From Pseudomonadales bacterium (GTDB lineage: Bacteria > Pseudomonadota > Gammaproteobacteria > Pseudomonadales > DC-out160): a DNA stretch of 64,000 nucleotides. Position numbers and translations under genes: made by a program. The notes under the pieces were generated by a model. It had not been told where the DNA came from. It did no database searches and saw nothing but the letters and a program-made list of their open reading frames with translations. The DNA lies in contig JAHRWA010000039.1 of the NCBI GenBank assembly GCA_019090455.1, positions 248,001 through 312,000 of the forward strand, read 5' to 3'. Shown here one piece after another: positions 1 to 10,593 of the stretch (the first letter of the stretch is position 1; each line of letters starts with the position of its first letter).

Positions 1-747
1 GATTATGATGACAACCTAGGTGATAGAATTTCATTTACCGAAATTTATCAGGATGGCCACTTCATTCGGCTAGATAATAATAAAGTGAGCTTTCACATCA
101 GTCGTGGGCATTGCTTAATTGCCTCGGATCAACATGATACTTTTATTGAAGGTTCCTGCGACGAATTATCCAAAAAAATGAAAACTAGTTATGCTAAAAA
201 AATCGCTGAAATAATGAAAAAAATGAAAGCCTCAATGACGCCAGAAGCCATAGAAATGATGAAGAATCTGCGAGGAGATAATGTCAATGCTAAGCTGAAA
301 AAATTGAGTACCGGAGAGGTTTCTGGAATCGACTCCGCTATTTTTTCTGCGGGAAGCAATAAATACTGGATATCAGAATCGATTTTAAATCAAATTAAAA
401 AAGAGATGGATTACACTAAATTCCTCGAAATCCAACAGAATTTCGAAGATGCTTATCTTTCAATAGAACGTCATTTCAGAGACGTAGGTGAATCACACCG
501 CATCGAGAAAGAACTTAGCCGAATGGGTTATCTGATGAAACAAACAGAAACGGATACGCTAAATTCAATAACCAAAAACATGTTAACACCAGAACAAATT
601 AAACTTTTTGAGGGGATGGATCAGGATGAAACGGTGGTACTGGAGGTCCTATCAGTGAGCTATAACAAAGTGGATCTTAGTAAAATAAAACCTTCAGGCA
701 ACAAGGTCTCGATTGACCAATACGTACAGATGATATTCGAAGAATAA
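1..747 (+). CDS. hypothetical protein, 3' part (5' end outside window)
   Basis: The reading frame is open from base 1 and ends at TAA 745-747, so this is the C-terminal part of a gene that starts upstream. A GTG at 85 could serve as a start, but the 28 codons before it read as ordinary protein, so a true start outside the window is more likely. The visible part is hydrophilic and rich in Lys, Glu and Met, with probable helices between about bases 160 and 560. It has no membrane segment and no motif I recognise. Function unknown. Confidence 0.6.
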   Translation, partial: DYDDNLGDRISFTEIYQDGHFIRLDNNKVSFHISRGHCLIASDQHDTFIEGSCDELSKKMKTSYAKKIAEIMKKMKASMTPEAIEMMKNLRGDNVNAKLKKLSTGEVSGIDSAIFSAGSNKYWISESILNQIKKEMDYTKFLEIQQNFEDAYLSIERHFRDVGESHRIEKELSRMGYLMKQTETDTLNSITKNMLTPEQIKLFEGMDQDETVVLEVLSVSYNKVDLSKIKPSGNKVSIDQYVQMIFEE

Positions 748-1090
748 GGTTAGCTTGCGACTTAAGGTCATACCGCACAAATTGTGATAGGTATGTTCCC
801 TTTACCAGACGATCGTATTTTTGTAACTGAAAAATCAAAAGAGCGGTTCATGACGATAGGCGTACACCTGAAGACAGCCTGGTAAAATTTACGGCTGGCC
901 GCTGTACGTCCTTGGTTTGGATTATGTTAGATCACCCATTCCTTATGAAAGAGGCGATCATCAATAAAACCACAAATTATACTTGGATTAAAACAGCTCT
1001 AATCAACGCACTGCAATCAATTAACCCCCTCATTTCAGCATCAATTCATCCCCCCCATGCATAGTTATTAAAAAACACTGCTAACCTTTA

Positions 1091-1128
1091 TTGCATTAGT
1101 GATAACGATTCATTTATCACTAATGCAA
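1091..1128. repeat. perfect 15-bp inverted repeat upstream of the chemoreceptor gene
   Basis: TTGCATTAGTGATAA (1091-1105) and its exact reverse complement (1114-1128) are separated by 8 bases. The palindrome lies about 70 bp before the chemoreceptor start in a 450-bp gene-free stretch. No T-run follows on either strand, so it does not look like a terminator. A regulator-binding operator or a leader hairpin are the likely readings. I see nothing else definite between 748 and 1196. Confidence 0.7.
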
Positions 1129-1196
1129 CTGAACCCAAAAACTGTGCGATGTTATTTTAGCCAACCACACCAAACCTTATTTTAATGAGGCAAACA

Positions 1197-4100
1197 ATGA
1201 TTTCTCTTTGGAAGAACTTATCCATCAGATACAAAATTCTATCCATCGCCATATTGGGTGTCGTTGGAATAGCCATAATCGTCAATCACGGTTATTCAAC
1301 AACGGTCGAAGTTAACGAAAGACTCAATACCATTTCCAATGTTCAGTTTCCCATAATACTTCACACCAATTTGCTAGCTCAAGATATTAAAAATATAGCT
1401 GAGCTAGCCATTTTAGCCGCAGAGGATATTGATCGTCTGGACGATGCTCTGATTATTTATGAGGACGCAATAGAAGAACTCGTTTTTATTGTAAAAGCAA
1501 AACCCGGTCTCAAACCAAGATTAGATGCACTACGCACTCAACTCGATATTTATATAAAGGCCTGCACATCCTTCGCCGAGGATATAAACGATGGTCGTTT
1601 CGAAATGGGAAGCCCAGATGGGTTTAAAAGAGCCGGTGAAATGGGACTTCTTGTCAGAGAGATCAAAACCGAAATTGAGAACTTTCAGAAATCTAATCGC
1701 ATCATTTTCGTAAACAATCTAGAGGGTGCCGGTACTGCTGCGCAACAAATGTTAAAAACAAATTTAATAGTCGGAAGTATTGTTACTATCATTTTGATCA
1801 CCATCGCATTATTGATTTCTCATTATTTGGCGACAAAAATATCGATTGTTGGTCGCTCTTTATTTTCACTATCAGAAGGACACAGTGATCTTTCAAACCG
1901 ACTAGAGACAGACAGCTCCGATGAAATAGGTGCACTGGCAAAAACCTTTAACAATTTTCTAGAAATATTCTCCCGCAACAACAAAAAATTCGATGAAGCC
2001 CTACGTATTCGCATCGCGCTAGAACAAGCAGCATCCAACGTTATGTTGCTAGACAAAAATGATAAAGTCATTTTTCTAAATTTGTCTTTTCTGTCTTCAT
2101 TTAAAGCTCATGAGGCACAGATCCAACAGGCCGCCCCCAACTTTTCGATTACGACACTACTCGATTCAGATGTAAAACAACTCACAAGTTCAGTCATCGA
2201 GCTGAATTTTCAGAACATTGACGACGTCACCATCCAGACTATTGAATTGGGATCGCGCACGTATGAATTAAACATGGCCCCCGTCGCCAACTCAGAAGGA
2301 GAACACCTCGGTGTGGTAGTTGAGTGGGACGACCTAACCGATGAACTCATTAAACAGGAAAAAAGAAAAGAGAAAGCCGCTTTTCTTGCAGAACAAGAAA
2401 AAGAAGCTGCGGATCAACTCAAACGTATTGCCAATGAAAACGCTCGCGTAAGACAAGCATTGGATAACGTCGCCACAGCCGCCATGATTCTCGATAAAGA
2501 GGGAATCATTATCTATCTCAATCAATCTGCAAAAGACTTAATGCAAAAAGCCGAATCGTCAATAGGACAAGAAACTAAGGGATTTAATTCAAATGCCATT
2601 TTGTTTGAACCTCTGAATTCAATATATCAGGGACTACAACAAGAAATAGGGAAGCAACGAGTCACGGAATTAAAAATCGGAAGTCATACCTTCAAAATAA
2701 CCAAGAATGACATCATTGCTGAAAGAGAAAAAATCGGTACCGTTCTCGAATGGCTTGATCGCACCGCACAGTTGGGCATAGAAGAAGAAATCGATAATAT
2801 GGTGAACTCGGCGATGCTAGGTGATTATTCGAAGAGTATTAACGAAGGTGGGAAGTTAGGATTTTTCTTAAGACTAACACAAGGCCTCAACATGTTATTA
2901 CATACCGTCGACTCAGGCATTAACGATGTGCAGAGGGTACTCGCGGCTATGTCAAAGGGTGATTTATCGCAAACCATTGAAGCCGAATACAAAGGCTCGT
3001 TTTTAGAACTCAAAAACTTATCCAATGATACCGTCAGCAAAATTCAAAGCGTCATGGATGAAATTGGCAGCGTGGTCTCCGCGGGAAATGAAGGCGACTT
3101 TAACACCCAAATCGCGGTAGACGGAAAAACGGGATTCTTTAAAACATTGAGTGGAAACCTCAACACCCTAGTCAAAACTACCGATGCGGGCTTACACGAT
3201 ATTCAACGAGTGCTTGCTGCCATGTCTCAAGGAGACCTATCACAAAGTATCGAAGCCGATTATAAGGGTTCTTTTTTGGAACTGAAGAATCTATCCAATG
3301 ATACCGTCAGAAAAATTCAACACGTCATGGATGAAATTGGCAGCGTGGTCTCCGCAGGAAATGAAGGCGACTTTAACACCCAAATCGCGCTAGACGGGAA
3401 AACGGGATTCTTCAAAACATTGAGCGAAAACCTCAATACCTTAGTCAAAACTACCGATGCGGGCTTACACGATATTCAACGAGTGCTTGCTGCCATGTCT
3501 CAAGGAGACCTCTCTCAAAGTATCGAAGCGAATTATAAGAGTTCTTTTTTGGAACTGAAAAACCTATCCAATGACACTGCCCTAAAAATTCAAAGCGTTA
3601 TGAATGAAATCGGCCGCTTGGTTTCTGATGGTAACGAAGGCAATTTTAGATCGAAAATAAATCTGAAAGGAAAGACAGGTTTTTTCAAAACCTTAAGTGA
3701 AAACCTCAACATCTTGGTTAATACAACAGACGACGGGCTAACCAATGTTCATCGCGTACTGAGCGCCGTTGCAATGGGCGATTTAACCGATAAAATCACC
3801 GATAACTATGCCGGTGCATTCGATTTACTGAAAACCGATGTCAATACCACGGTCTTCGAATTAACCGATGTGATCAGTAGTTTACGCAGAACTTCCGTAG
3901 CACTAACGTGGGGGTCACAAGAAATTGTGACAGGAACAGAGAAACTAAGACAACAAGCTGATTTACAAAACCAATCTTTAACACAAACAAACCAGAACTT
4001 AGAAGAAATGACGCAACTCGTACTCAGCAGCAGTAATAAAGCCGAAGATGCCAGCACCAAAGCAAAAGAGGTCACTGCCGACGCCGTTAAAGGAGGCAAG

Positions 4101-4676
4101 GTAATCGCCCAGGCGGTATCCGCTATGGAAGAAATTGAGACAGCGAGTAACAATATTCTCAACATCATAACCGTCATTGACGATATTGCATTTCAAACTA
4201 ACTTGTTGGCATTGAATGCAGCAGTGGAGGCCGCAAGAGCCGGTGAGGAAGGTCGAGGGTTTGCCGTGGTTGCAACCGAGGTGCGCAACCTTGCTCACCG
4301 AAGTGCAGAATCCGCTAAAGAAATAAAGGACCTGATATCAAACTCCGTCACCAAAGTAGAATACGGAACGCAACTAGTAGGACAATCCGGAATCACCCTC
4401 AATACATTAGTTGAATCCATCACTCATGTCAGTGACCTAATGCAATCCATCAATGATATGTGCCTCAGTCAAAAATCCAGTATTGATAAAATAAATACTG
4501 AAATTGAACAGATGGAAGACTTCACCAAACAGAGTGCGAGCGTTCTCGAAATTGCCGGAATGTCCAGTAAGTTAATGGCCGAACAAACCGAAGATATGCA
4601 GCAGAAAATGGAATTTTTTACCCTTGATAATGCAACAGAGACTATACAGAGCCAGTCCGGATTCATCGCTAAATAG
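1197..4676 (+). CDS. methyl-accepting chemotaxis protein with PAS and tandem HAMP domains
   Basis: Chemoreceptor of about 1159 residues that would signal to a CheA/CheW array at the inner membrane. ATG 1197 is preferred over ATG 1185 because GAGG sits six bases before it. Order: membrane segment (about residues 9-31), periplasmic helical region, second membrane segment (about 188-211), HAMP, two PAS-like regions (about 270-385 and 415-520) joined by a charged coiled coil, a long poly-HAMP stretch (about 555-910) containing three 91-residue near-identical repeats, then the cytoplasmic signalling domain with the conserved hairpin tip ([20 protein letters not shown]). It is about twice the usual length of a chemoreceptor. 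No che genes are nearby. The N-terminus (LSIRYKIL) resembles that of the chemoreceptor at 51-52.6 kb. Confidence 0.93.
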   Translation: MISLWKNLSIRYKILSIAILGVVGIAIIVNHGYSTTVEVNERLNTISNVQFPIILHTNLLAQDIKNIAELAILAAEDIDRLDDALIIYEDAIEELVFIVKAKPGLKPRLDALRTQLDIYIKACTSFAEDINDGRFEMGSPDGFKRAGEMGLLVREIKTEIENFQKSNRIIFVNNLEGAGTAAQQMLKTNLIVGSIVTIILITIALLISHYLATKISIVGRSLFSLSEGHSDLSNRLETDSSDEIGALAKTFNNFLEIFSRNNKKFDEALRIRIALEQAASNVMLLDKNDKVIFLNLSFLSSFKAHEAQIQQAAPNFSITTLLDSDVKQLTSSVIELNFQNIDDVTIQTIELGSRTYELNMAPVANSEGEHLGVVVEWDDLTDELIKQEKRKEKAAFLAEQEKEAADQLKRIANENARVRQALDNVATAAMILDKEGIIIYLNQSAKDLMQKAESSIGQETKGFNSNAILFEPLNSIYQGLQQEIGKQRVTELKIGSHTFKITKNDIIAEREKIGTVLEWLDRTAQLGIEEEIDNMVNSAMLGDYSKSINEGGKLGFFLRLTQGLNMLLHTVDSGINDVQRVLAAMSKGDLSQTIEAEYKGSFLELKNLSNDTVSKIQSVMDEIGSVVSAGNEGDFNTQIAVDGKTGFFKTLSGNLNTLVKTTDAGLHDIQRVLAAMSQGDLSQSIEADYKGSFLELKNLSNDTVRKIQHVMDEIGSVVSAGNEGDFNTQIALDGKTGFFKTLSENLNTLVKTTDAGLHDIQRVLAAMSQGDLSQSIEANYKSSFLELKNLSNDTALKIQSVMNEIGRLVSDGNEGNFRSKINLKGKTGFFKTLSENLNILVNTTDDGLTNVHRVLSAVAMGDLTDKITDNYAGAFDLLKTDVNTTVFELTDVISSLRRTSVALTWGSQEIVTGTEKLRQQADLQNQSLTQTNQNLEEMTQLVLSSSNKAEDASTKAKEVTADAVKGGKVIAQAVSAMEEIETASNNILNIITVIDDIAFQTNLLALNAAVEAARAGEEGRGFAVVATEVRNLAHRSAESAKEIKDLISNSVTKVEYGTQLVGQSGITLNTLVESITHVSDLMQSINDMCLSQKSSIDKINTEIEQMEDFTKQSASVLEIAGMSSKLMAEQTEDMQQKMEFFTLDNATETIQSQSGFIAK
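2916..3734 (+). repeat. three tandem 273-bp units encoding double-HAMP modules
   Basis: Units 2916-3188, 3189-3461 and 3462-3734 each encode 91 residues, about two HAMP lengths. They share long stretches of identical DNA, for example around 3181-3240 and 3454-3513. A fourth, divergent unit follows to about 3900. Near identity at DNA level points to recent duplication or gene conversion inside the gene. Confidence 0.85.
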
Positions 4677-5008
4677 CAGTCATTACCATCACAATATCCG
4701 AATGGAATAACACTCCGAGACCACTCAGTGAAATCATTTTCATTCCCACTCGCGTAAGAGGAGGAGCCTCCTAATATTATTCATATGAGAATGAGACTAT
4801 CGCAGTACAATTTACGTTAAATCTAGAACCTATAAACCTGAATATTTTAAATAGCGTTTCGGAAATACCTTCTCAAAATAACGCTAGAATACAGAATTTA
4901 GACTGACATTAATATCACGCTACTTACCCTCCTTTATCACCTTATACTCTTATTCCTAGGAAGCTGTTAATATCCCACCCTTCTTGTAATGTGGCCTGGC
5001 GACTTTAA
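4677..5008. other. intergenic stretch, no gene seen
   Basis: This 332-bp stretch separates the chemoreceptor from the repeat-rich exported protein. It holds a short AGGAGG/CCTCCT inverted repeat near 4759-4772 with only two bases between the arms, too tight for a normal hairpin. No convincing terminator, RNA or coding frame is visible. A promoter for the next gene presumably lies here, but I cannot place it. Confidence 0.5.
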
Positions 5009-7735
5009 ATGCGTTATTTGTTATCTCTCGTATTCAAAAATAAAATACACTTCCGTTTATTACATCGATCACTGTTCCTTTTTTACCTTTTCCTGCCCGC
5101 CCAATCGATTGCCTTGGAGCTGTCCATTAAGGACGACCCCATTACGGCATGGCCCCTGGTGCTATACAAACCTGCTGAATCTCTGGATATTTTGTGGCCT
5201 CTCTATCACTACACAAAAAACGACGACACCACACGATATGCATTGCGCCCCTTTTTCTATTCACTTGAGAGAAATACAAAATCTTCTGAAACAAAAATGT
5301 CGATCTTATGGCCCTTTATCTCGCAAACGACCTCACCTAAGATCAAAGAAAGTCATGTCTTTCCTTTGTGGTGGGACCGTCAGACCGAGAAAAAAAGCCA
5401 CCGAGTATTATTCCCATTTTATTGGAAGGGACATAACAGCAGCAACCCAAACTATCAAACACGTTATTTTCATCTCTGGCCTTTTTACGGCGTCAATTCC
5501 ACACCACTCGCTAAAGAGCACTCCATTCTCTATCCGTTTTTTCGAGCCGCAAGCAACAACGAACAAAACTATAGAGAACTCCATATACCTTGGCCCATCT
5601 GGGGTTTTACCCAGAAAGGTGAAGAGAAGAACCTAAGGGTCTTGCCCTTTTATTTTAGCGCCTCGCAACAGAACTCAGAGAAAAAGTTTGTATTCCCCTA
5701 TTATTGGGCAACTGAGGACAACACATCCACTAAGGGCCTACTCCCCATATGGTATTCATCCCAATCTCCAAATCATTCGGAAAACTGGCTATTCCCTTTT
5801 TACTATCGTTATCGATCCCCTATAAAAGAAATTTCTTTTATTACCCCTTTTTTCGCCTGGGAGAAAAACGGCCAGCGTAACCAAAAAGCGTTGTTTCCCA
5901 TTTGGTATCAAAAGACAACCGAACAAAGTTCATTACAAATACTCTTCCCACTCTATGCCAGCCACGTTGGAGACAAAAAAAATGATCACCCCCATTCCCG
6001 AAAATATATCTTCCCCACCTATTTTTCAGAAACAAAGAAAGACCGGCGTCAGCGAATGCTACTTCCTATTGCGTACTCTTTTGCAAATGAGCAGCGTGAC
6101 CTCGACTTCCTATTCCCCCTGTATCTAAACAGCACAACTCGAGAACAGGGGAATGAGGTCAGTCACTTGCGGTTTATCACTCCTCTTTATAATGATGGCT
6201 CAGCCTCTATCGGACCTGACCGCAAACGATCCCACAGCATGCTGCTCCCCTTTCTTTACCAATACAAGTTTGACTATCAAGATGTTGAGCCATCAGAAAA
6301 CAAACGTTTTGAACTTACCGCAGGAGTCCCGTTTTATTTTGATATCAAAACAAAGTACTCCCAATACAAATCATTCTTCCCTTTTTATTACCATTCGCTT
6401 AGCAGTGACGGCATCACCGAATTCCAATACTACTTCCCGCTTTATGGCCAGCAACGTAAAAACGGAGCCGTGTTAAAACGCTACTTCTTATTTCCCCTCT
6501 ACGCTCACCACCAATCCGAAGACCGCGAGACATCTTCGTGGGACGCTTTGTGGCCGCTGTTACATCAGAGTAAATCGCCAGAGAAAACCGAACGACGAGC
6601 GTTACCCTTCTATTACTCTCAAGATACAGAACACTCTCGTTTTAGTGCTGTTATTCCCTTTTACTTTCACTATCAATCTAAAGAGGGATTACTGGATCAA
6701 TCCACTGGCGATCCTTTGGAATGGTCAAATAACGTATCCTTCAACGGCCTATTGCCTTTTTACGGACACTATCAACGAGGCGATTGGTATCAAATTCGCT
6801 CTTTTCTCGGACCCATTTACCTCCGTATTCGAGACCAGAAAAACCAGACCGACATGACCTCTCTGGCATTCCCTTTCCACATGTCCCTAAAAAATCCAGA
6901 TTCTGAAAAATGGTGGTTATTGCCCTTTTTCTACAGTGACACATCCAGACAAAATAAACTCCAAATAGGCTCTTTAGCATTCCTACCACCCTACTATTAT
7001 CGATCCGAGAATACGCACCGAAAACACTTTCATATTTGGCCTCTCTATGGAAAATTAACACAGGGAACCTATACCGAGACTTCCTTTATTTGGCCTTTGA
7101 TTCGATTCGGGGCAGACACTCAACGTAAAGAGTCGATGACGCAAGCCCTACTGTACTACAGCAAAAAAACACAACTCGGTCACACCAAAGTACTCTTCCC
7201 CCTAGGGTATTCCTATCAAGATAAACAACAAAAACAAAATGCCAGTTTATTTCTGCATTGGTATAACAAAGATCTCGCCACCAACAGATCATCATTGTCA
7301 CTTCTTTGGCTATGGCCTAATCACGCCAGTTTATTCCGATACGAGGCAGAACAGGCTGATCGCTCCCACGGCCTATTCCCCCTGTACTCATACCAGCATT
7401 TTCATCGAAAGAGCCAAGAACAACAAATGCAATTCTATTTTCCCTGGCCTCTTTTTTCCCACAACATCAATAGTGCGTTCATCGACAATCTCAGTTTTCT
7501 GTGGAAGGTCATTAGCTTTGAGAAGTCCCCCTCCTCTACTGAATTTCGTTTTTTGTGGCGTTTCATACGAACACATAAATCAGAAAAAGAATCGACACTT
7601 GAAGTCAATCCTTTCTATTATTCTCATCAAGACGAGCAAGGAAAGTACACCGCTATCTTAGGCGGATTGTATAGTAGCAAGACGGCAATCGACGGTACGA
7701 AGAAGAGAAAGCTATTTTGGATAATCGGACTTTAG
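5009..7735 (+). CDS. exported protein built of about 35-40 aromatic-Pro-aromatic repeats
   Basis: 908 residues beginning with a basic then hydrophobic leader (about residues 1-36, likely cleaved after SIA), so probably secreted across the inner membrane. The rest is one degenerate repeat: every 20-25 residues a short strand-like block of the type WPLY, FPFY, LPFY or FPIW, separated by polar, charged loops. Runs of aromatics and alternating polar residues suggest beta-strands, so an outer-membrane beta-barrel or a beta-repeat solenoid is possible. I do not recognise a named family. No enzyme motif is seen. It ends directly before the nitroreductase region with no terminator between, so the two may be cotranscribed. 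Function unknown. Confidence 0.85.
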   Translation: MRYLLSLVFKNKIHFRLLHRSLFLFYLFLPAQSIALELSIKDDPITAWPLVLYKPAESLDILWPLYHYTKNDDTTRYALRPFFYSLERNTKSSETKMSILWPFISQTTSPKIKESHVFPLWWDRQTEKKSHRVLFPFYWKGHNSSNPNYQTRYFHLWPFYGVNSTPLAKEHSILYPFFRAASNNEQNYRELHIPWPIWGFTQKGEEKNLRVLPFYFSASQQNSEKKFVFPYYWATEDNTSTKGLLPIWYSSQSPNHSENWLFPFYYRYRSPIKEISFITPFFAWEKNGQRNQKALFPIWYQKTTEQSSLQILFPLYASHVGDKKNDHPHSRKYIFPTYFSETKKDRRQRMLLPIAYSFANEQRDLDFLFPLYLNSTTREQGNEVSHLRFITPLYNDGSASIGPDRKRSHSMLLPFLYQYKFDYQDVEPSENKRFELTAGVPFYFDIKTKYSQYKSFFPFYYHSLSSDGITEFQYYFPLYGQQRKNGAVLKRYFLFPLYAHHQSEDRETSSWDALWPLLHQSKSPEKTERRALPFYYSQDTEHSRFSAVIPFYFHYQSKEGLLDQSTGDPLEWSNNVSFNGLLPFYGHYQRGDWYQIRSFLGPIYLRIRDQKNQTDMTSLAFPFHMSLKNPDSEKWWLLPFFYSDTSRQNKLQIGSLAFLPPYYYRSENTHRKHFHIWPLYGKLTQGTYTETSFIWPLIRFGADTQRKESMTQALLYYSKKTQLGHTKVLFPLGYSYQDKQQKQNASLFLHWYNKDLATNRSSLSLLWLWPNHASLFRYEAEQADRSHGLFPLYSYQHFHRKSQEQQMQFYFPWPLFSHNINSAFIDNLSFLWKVISFEKSPSSTEFRFLWRFIRTHKSEKESTLEVNPFYYSHQDEQGKYTAILGGLYSSKTAIDGTKKRKLFWIIGL

Positions 7736-7777
7736 TTGAAGATTAACACACAGGGATTTACCCAAGGAAACACAATC

Positions 7778-8665
7778 ATGAGTGAACTGTCTGATCTAAT
7801 TAATCAACGATATGGTTTTCAAAGCAGTAACGACCTTGCTACAGAATTACCAAACTCTAATGCAACCTTACAAACAACCAGCAGCACCATCAATGAAATA
7901 CTGGACAGAAGGTCTCACCGCCAATATACCGACGAACCTATTTCCGAAGAGATTCTAGATACACTATTGGCCTGTGCTCAATCGGCACCGACAAAATCGA
8001 ATTTACAGCAATACTCTATTATCGTTGTCAGCGATTCGGCACAACGCCAACGTCTAGCGGAACACTGCCCCAAAACACCACAGCTATTTCAATGCCCCGT
8101 GTTTATCGTGTTTTGTGCTGATATGAAACGAAACCAACGAATTGCTGAGATGAAGCTTCACCAACATAACAATAACAATCTCGACAGTTTTGTAAATGCA
8201 GTGATCGATGCCGCGATGGCCATGCAATGTTTCATCAGTGCTGCGGAATCACTAGGTTTAGGCTGTGCAGCCATTAGTGAAATTAGGGATAATATCGAAA
8301 AGACCTCAGAAATTTTAGCGCTACCTGCCTCAGTATTTCCCATCGCGGGTTTAACCTTAGGTAAACCCGCCTCAGCAGGATTTATTAATCAGCGACTAGC
8401 ACCCAACATCGTCATCCACCGGGATCACTATGATGACACTACGCTAGAGGAGAATATTGAGGCCTACGATGCACGCCGGCATTCCATTTTCCCGATACCC
8501 GATGCACGCCAAATACTAGTTGAAAAGTACGGCATCGCTGAACACTACACCTGGTCAGAGCAGACCGCTCGTCAGCTCTCCATTCCAGAACGACCTAACC
8601 TTTACCGTTACTTAACAGAAAAGGGGTTTGATTTACGCTCAAACAACGAGACGAGGAAAAATTGA
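7778..8665 (+). CDS. nitroreductase family flavoprotein (NADPH-dependent oxidoreductase type)
   Basis: 295 residues. The frame is open from 7736, but ATG 7778 has AGGA nine bases before it and gives the better start. Nitroreductase-fold signatures are present: RRSHRQYTDEPI near the N-terminus (FMN phosphate contact region), SAPTKSNLQQYS, and a mid-protein helix DAAMAMQCFISAAESLGLGC. The C-terminal tail (ARQLSIPERPNLYRYL) resembles NfsA/FRP-type members. Such enzymes bind FMN and reduce nitro compounds, quinones or flavins with NAD(P)H in the cytoplasm; the real substrate cannot be told. It lies 42 bp behind the repeat-rich exported protein and ends at a strong terminator. Confidence 0.9.
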   Translation: MSELSDLINQRYGFQSSNDLATELPNSNATLQTTSSTINEILDRRSHRQYTDEPISEEILDTLLACAQSAPTKSNLQQYSIIVVSDSAQRQRLAEHCPKTPQLFQCPVFIVFCADMKRNQRIAEMKLHQHNNNNLDSFVNAVIDAAMAMQCFISAAESLGLGCAAISEIRDNIEKTSEILALPASVFPIAGLTLGKPASAGFINQRLAPNIVIHRDHYDDTTLEENIEAYDARRHSIFPIPDARQILVEKYGIAEHYTWSEQTARQLSIPERPNLYRYLTEKGFDLRSNNETRKN

Positions 8666-8682
8666 GTTAGTGATGTAAAATC

Positions 8683-8712
8683 AAAGATGCCGGGCAAGCC
8701 CGGCATCTTTTA
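8683..8712. terminator. bidirectional rho-independent terminator
   Basis: A 12-bp perfect stem (AAAGATGCCGGG / CCCGGCATCTTT) with a four-base loop has A-runs before and T-runs after. It sits between convergent genes and can stop both the nitroreductase transcript and the lipoprotein operon coming the other way. Confidence 0.93.
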
Positions 8713-8760
8713 TACACAGATCTTAAGAGTTACTCGAATCCTATTAGATAGAACCCATAT

Positions 8761-10533
8761 TTAAAGCCCATATTCAGCCGGATGCCGAGAAGGCAATCGC
8801 GCTGCACATTCCGAGTTAGTACTCGGTATTGTTGTAGTGGCTGTAAAGCCCTCTTCACTGTGCCAGACATTAATCTCGCCATCATAATCAAACCGAAGCT
8901 TGTTGTATTCAACACCCTCAACAGTCTCCGTGCCGTAGGGTTTCATAATGGTCTGATAAGTGGTGCCTAAAAAGGTAATCGTGATTAATAGACTGTAAGA
9001 CGTAACGTCACCTTCACTTGCACCCAGTAAGCTCCAAAAGCCAGAAACTAACTCTCCTTGCGTATTACCATCCCCAAGAGTACCGTTCACATTGGCATCA
9101 TCAACATACTTAATGCAGGCTTGGAAGGAGCCGTCTATATCATTTGCTTCACCGTTAAAATAAAACTCCAATTCAGCATCATCTAAACTAGCAGGCGCGG
9201 AGCCTAGATCTAAATCGGATACACGTATTTGAAGGCCGCCTACCTGAGTAAAGGCAGAAGCATCTTCTCCCAAGTTCGCCGCGCCCGAAACTTCCTCGAC
9301 GGAGTCAAAGTCTTCACCCGAAAAATCATTCTCAGTCAAAGAACTCATATCGGCAGAATCCTGACTGAGACTCTGAACTAAAGCCTCCACCAAATCTGTC
9401 TTTGTAGAATCTTCAAAAAAGGCAATGACATTGTCGATGCTAGAATCATCCGTCTCCTCTTCGTTAACCGTTTTTATCACAAGAGTTTCTAGAGCCCGAG
9501 CACCGCCAACCGCTTCTTCTAGCGTTAATTCGGTATCAGTCCCGTCCAGCAAAGTATCAATAAGGTTAGGTATACTGGATGCCACTTCTGCCACTCTTTC
9601 AAACCCTCCCGATTCGGTAGCACTCCCCATATCCGTTGGCGGCGTTTCATCAATGTCGCTATAGATATCTCGCAAATTCTCTTCTGCTCCATCCAAAATA
9701 GAAACTAATACCGATGTATTTTCTAAGGCATTATCCATTGTCTCAGTGGACCCAAGCAATGCTTGAGCCATTTCGTTATACACAGTACTGCTGGCGTCAT
9801 TGGGGGTTCCATAACTCTCTCCTATTTCCTCATAGGTGTCCGTCAGTCTATCGGAGAGAACGGTAACGACTTTATGAATTTTAAGAGCCGTATTCAATAG
9901 AGATGCATTCACCTCCCCACTACCATCCGCATTCAAATAATCCACATCTAAATCGGATTCATCTATCTCTAAAGAGGTGAGCAATGTCTCTCTTTCGGAT
10001 GCATCTTCTACATTCGCAAATAAAGACGTTAACGGTGATATTACCGAGTCTGAAACAGACTCCTCCTGCGCATTGACTCGACGACTCATTTGCCCGATAA
10101 ACGGCTCTCCCGTGAGGACGTCATATCCCGAATCAATCCGAATAACCACATTGCTGTATTCTACATTTGTCACTAGGCAATATTGCCTCTCTTGTTCCGT
10201 CGCTGTCGCAGCGCAATAGTCTGTAAGGGTCAAAGGGTTATAGGAGTAGTAGCCATCGTTATCGGTAAATGCCCACGGCTCCCACGGGTCACGTGTTCCA
10301 TTGTTATCCGTATCAATGAACACCGTTGCTCTAGCGAGGTAACCGTCCACCGCTAATCCCGAAAACTGTTGATTAAAGGAGGAAACACTCCCGTCATCTT
10401 GCCCCGTGCCACCACAACCCGATAGTAGTATGGGCAGGATCAATAGGGGTTTATAGAAGCTAAATCGGCTGAATCTGCTCAGACTATACCAAGTGGAAAA
10501 TTCTGAATTGGTTTTCTTATCATCTCTTATCAT
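8761..10533 (-). CDS. large lipoprotein with calcium-binding-like repeat near the N-terminus
   Basis: 590 residues from ATG 10533, which has AGGG seven bases upstream; an in-frame ATG at 10548 lacks a ribosome site. A hydrophobic stretch ends in the lipobox LLSGC (Cys about residue 40), so it should be an exported lipoprotein, although the N-terminal part before the hydrophobic core is unusually long. Just after it come FIDTDNNGTRDPWEP and FTDNDGYYSYNP, Asp/Asn-rich loops like those of SdrD B-type or dockerin-like calcium sites. The middle is acidic and Ser-rich; the C-terminal third looks beta-rich. It is the second gene of an operon with the TraF-like protein, 60 bp downstream. Specific role unknown. 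Confidence 0.8.
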   Translation of the reverse strand: MIRDDKKTNSEFSTWYSLSRFSRFSFYKPLLILPILLSGCGGTGQDDGSVSSFNQQFSGLAVDGYLARATVFIDTDNNGTRDPWEPWAFTDNDGYYSYNPLTLTDYCAATATEQERQYCLVTNVEYSNVVIRIDSGYDVLTGEPFIGQMSRRVNAQEESVSDSVISPLTSLFANVEDASERETLLTSLEIDESDLDVDYLNADGSGEVNASLLNTALKIHKVVTVLSDRLTDTYEEIGESYGTPNDASSTVYNEMAQALLGSTETMDNALENTSVLVSILDGAEENLRDIYSDIDETPPTDMGSATESGGFERVAEVASSIPNLIDTLLDGTDTELTLEEAVGGARALETLVIKTVNEEETDDSSIDNVIAFFEDSTKTDLVEALVQSLSQDSADMSSLTENDFSGEDFDSVEEVSGAANLGEDASAFTQVGGLQIRVSDLDLGSAPASLDDAELEFYFNGEANDIDGSFQACIKYVDDANVNGTLGDGNTQGELVSGFWSLLGASEGDVTSYSLLITITFLGTTYQTIMKPYGTETVEGVEYNKLRFDYDGEINVWHSEEGFTATTTIPSTNSECAARLPSRHPAEYGL

Positions 10534-10593
10534 ATTAATACCCTGCATAAAGTGGGACCCAATAATAAACTCAAAATAGGCAAATGAAGGCCG

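Noticed and set aside
1098-1122. Fur box within the palindrome before the giant chemoreceptor
   Set aside because: GATAA and TTATC are present, but the spacing does not fit the Fur 19-mer; the full 15-bp arms suggest another regulator.
2916-3734. Possible CRISPR or satellite from regular 273-bp repeats
   Set aside because: The repeats are inside an open reading frame and encode HAMP modules; there are no spacers.
3806-4298. Two leftward frames of 99-123 codons inside the chemoreceptor
   Set aside because: They are antisense to the highly conserved signalling domain and have no ribosome sites.
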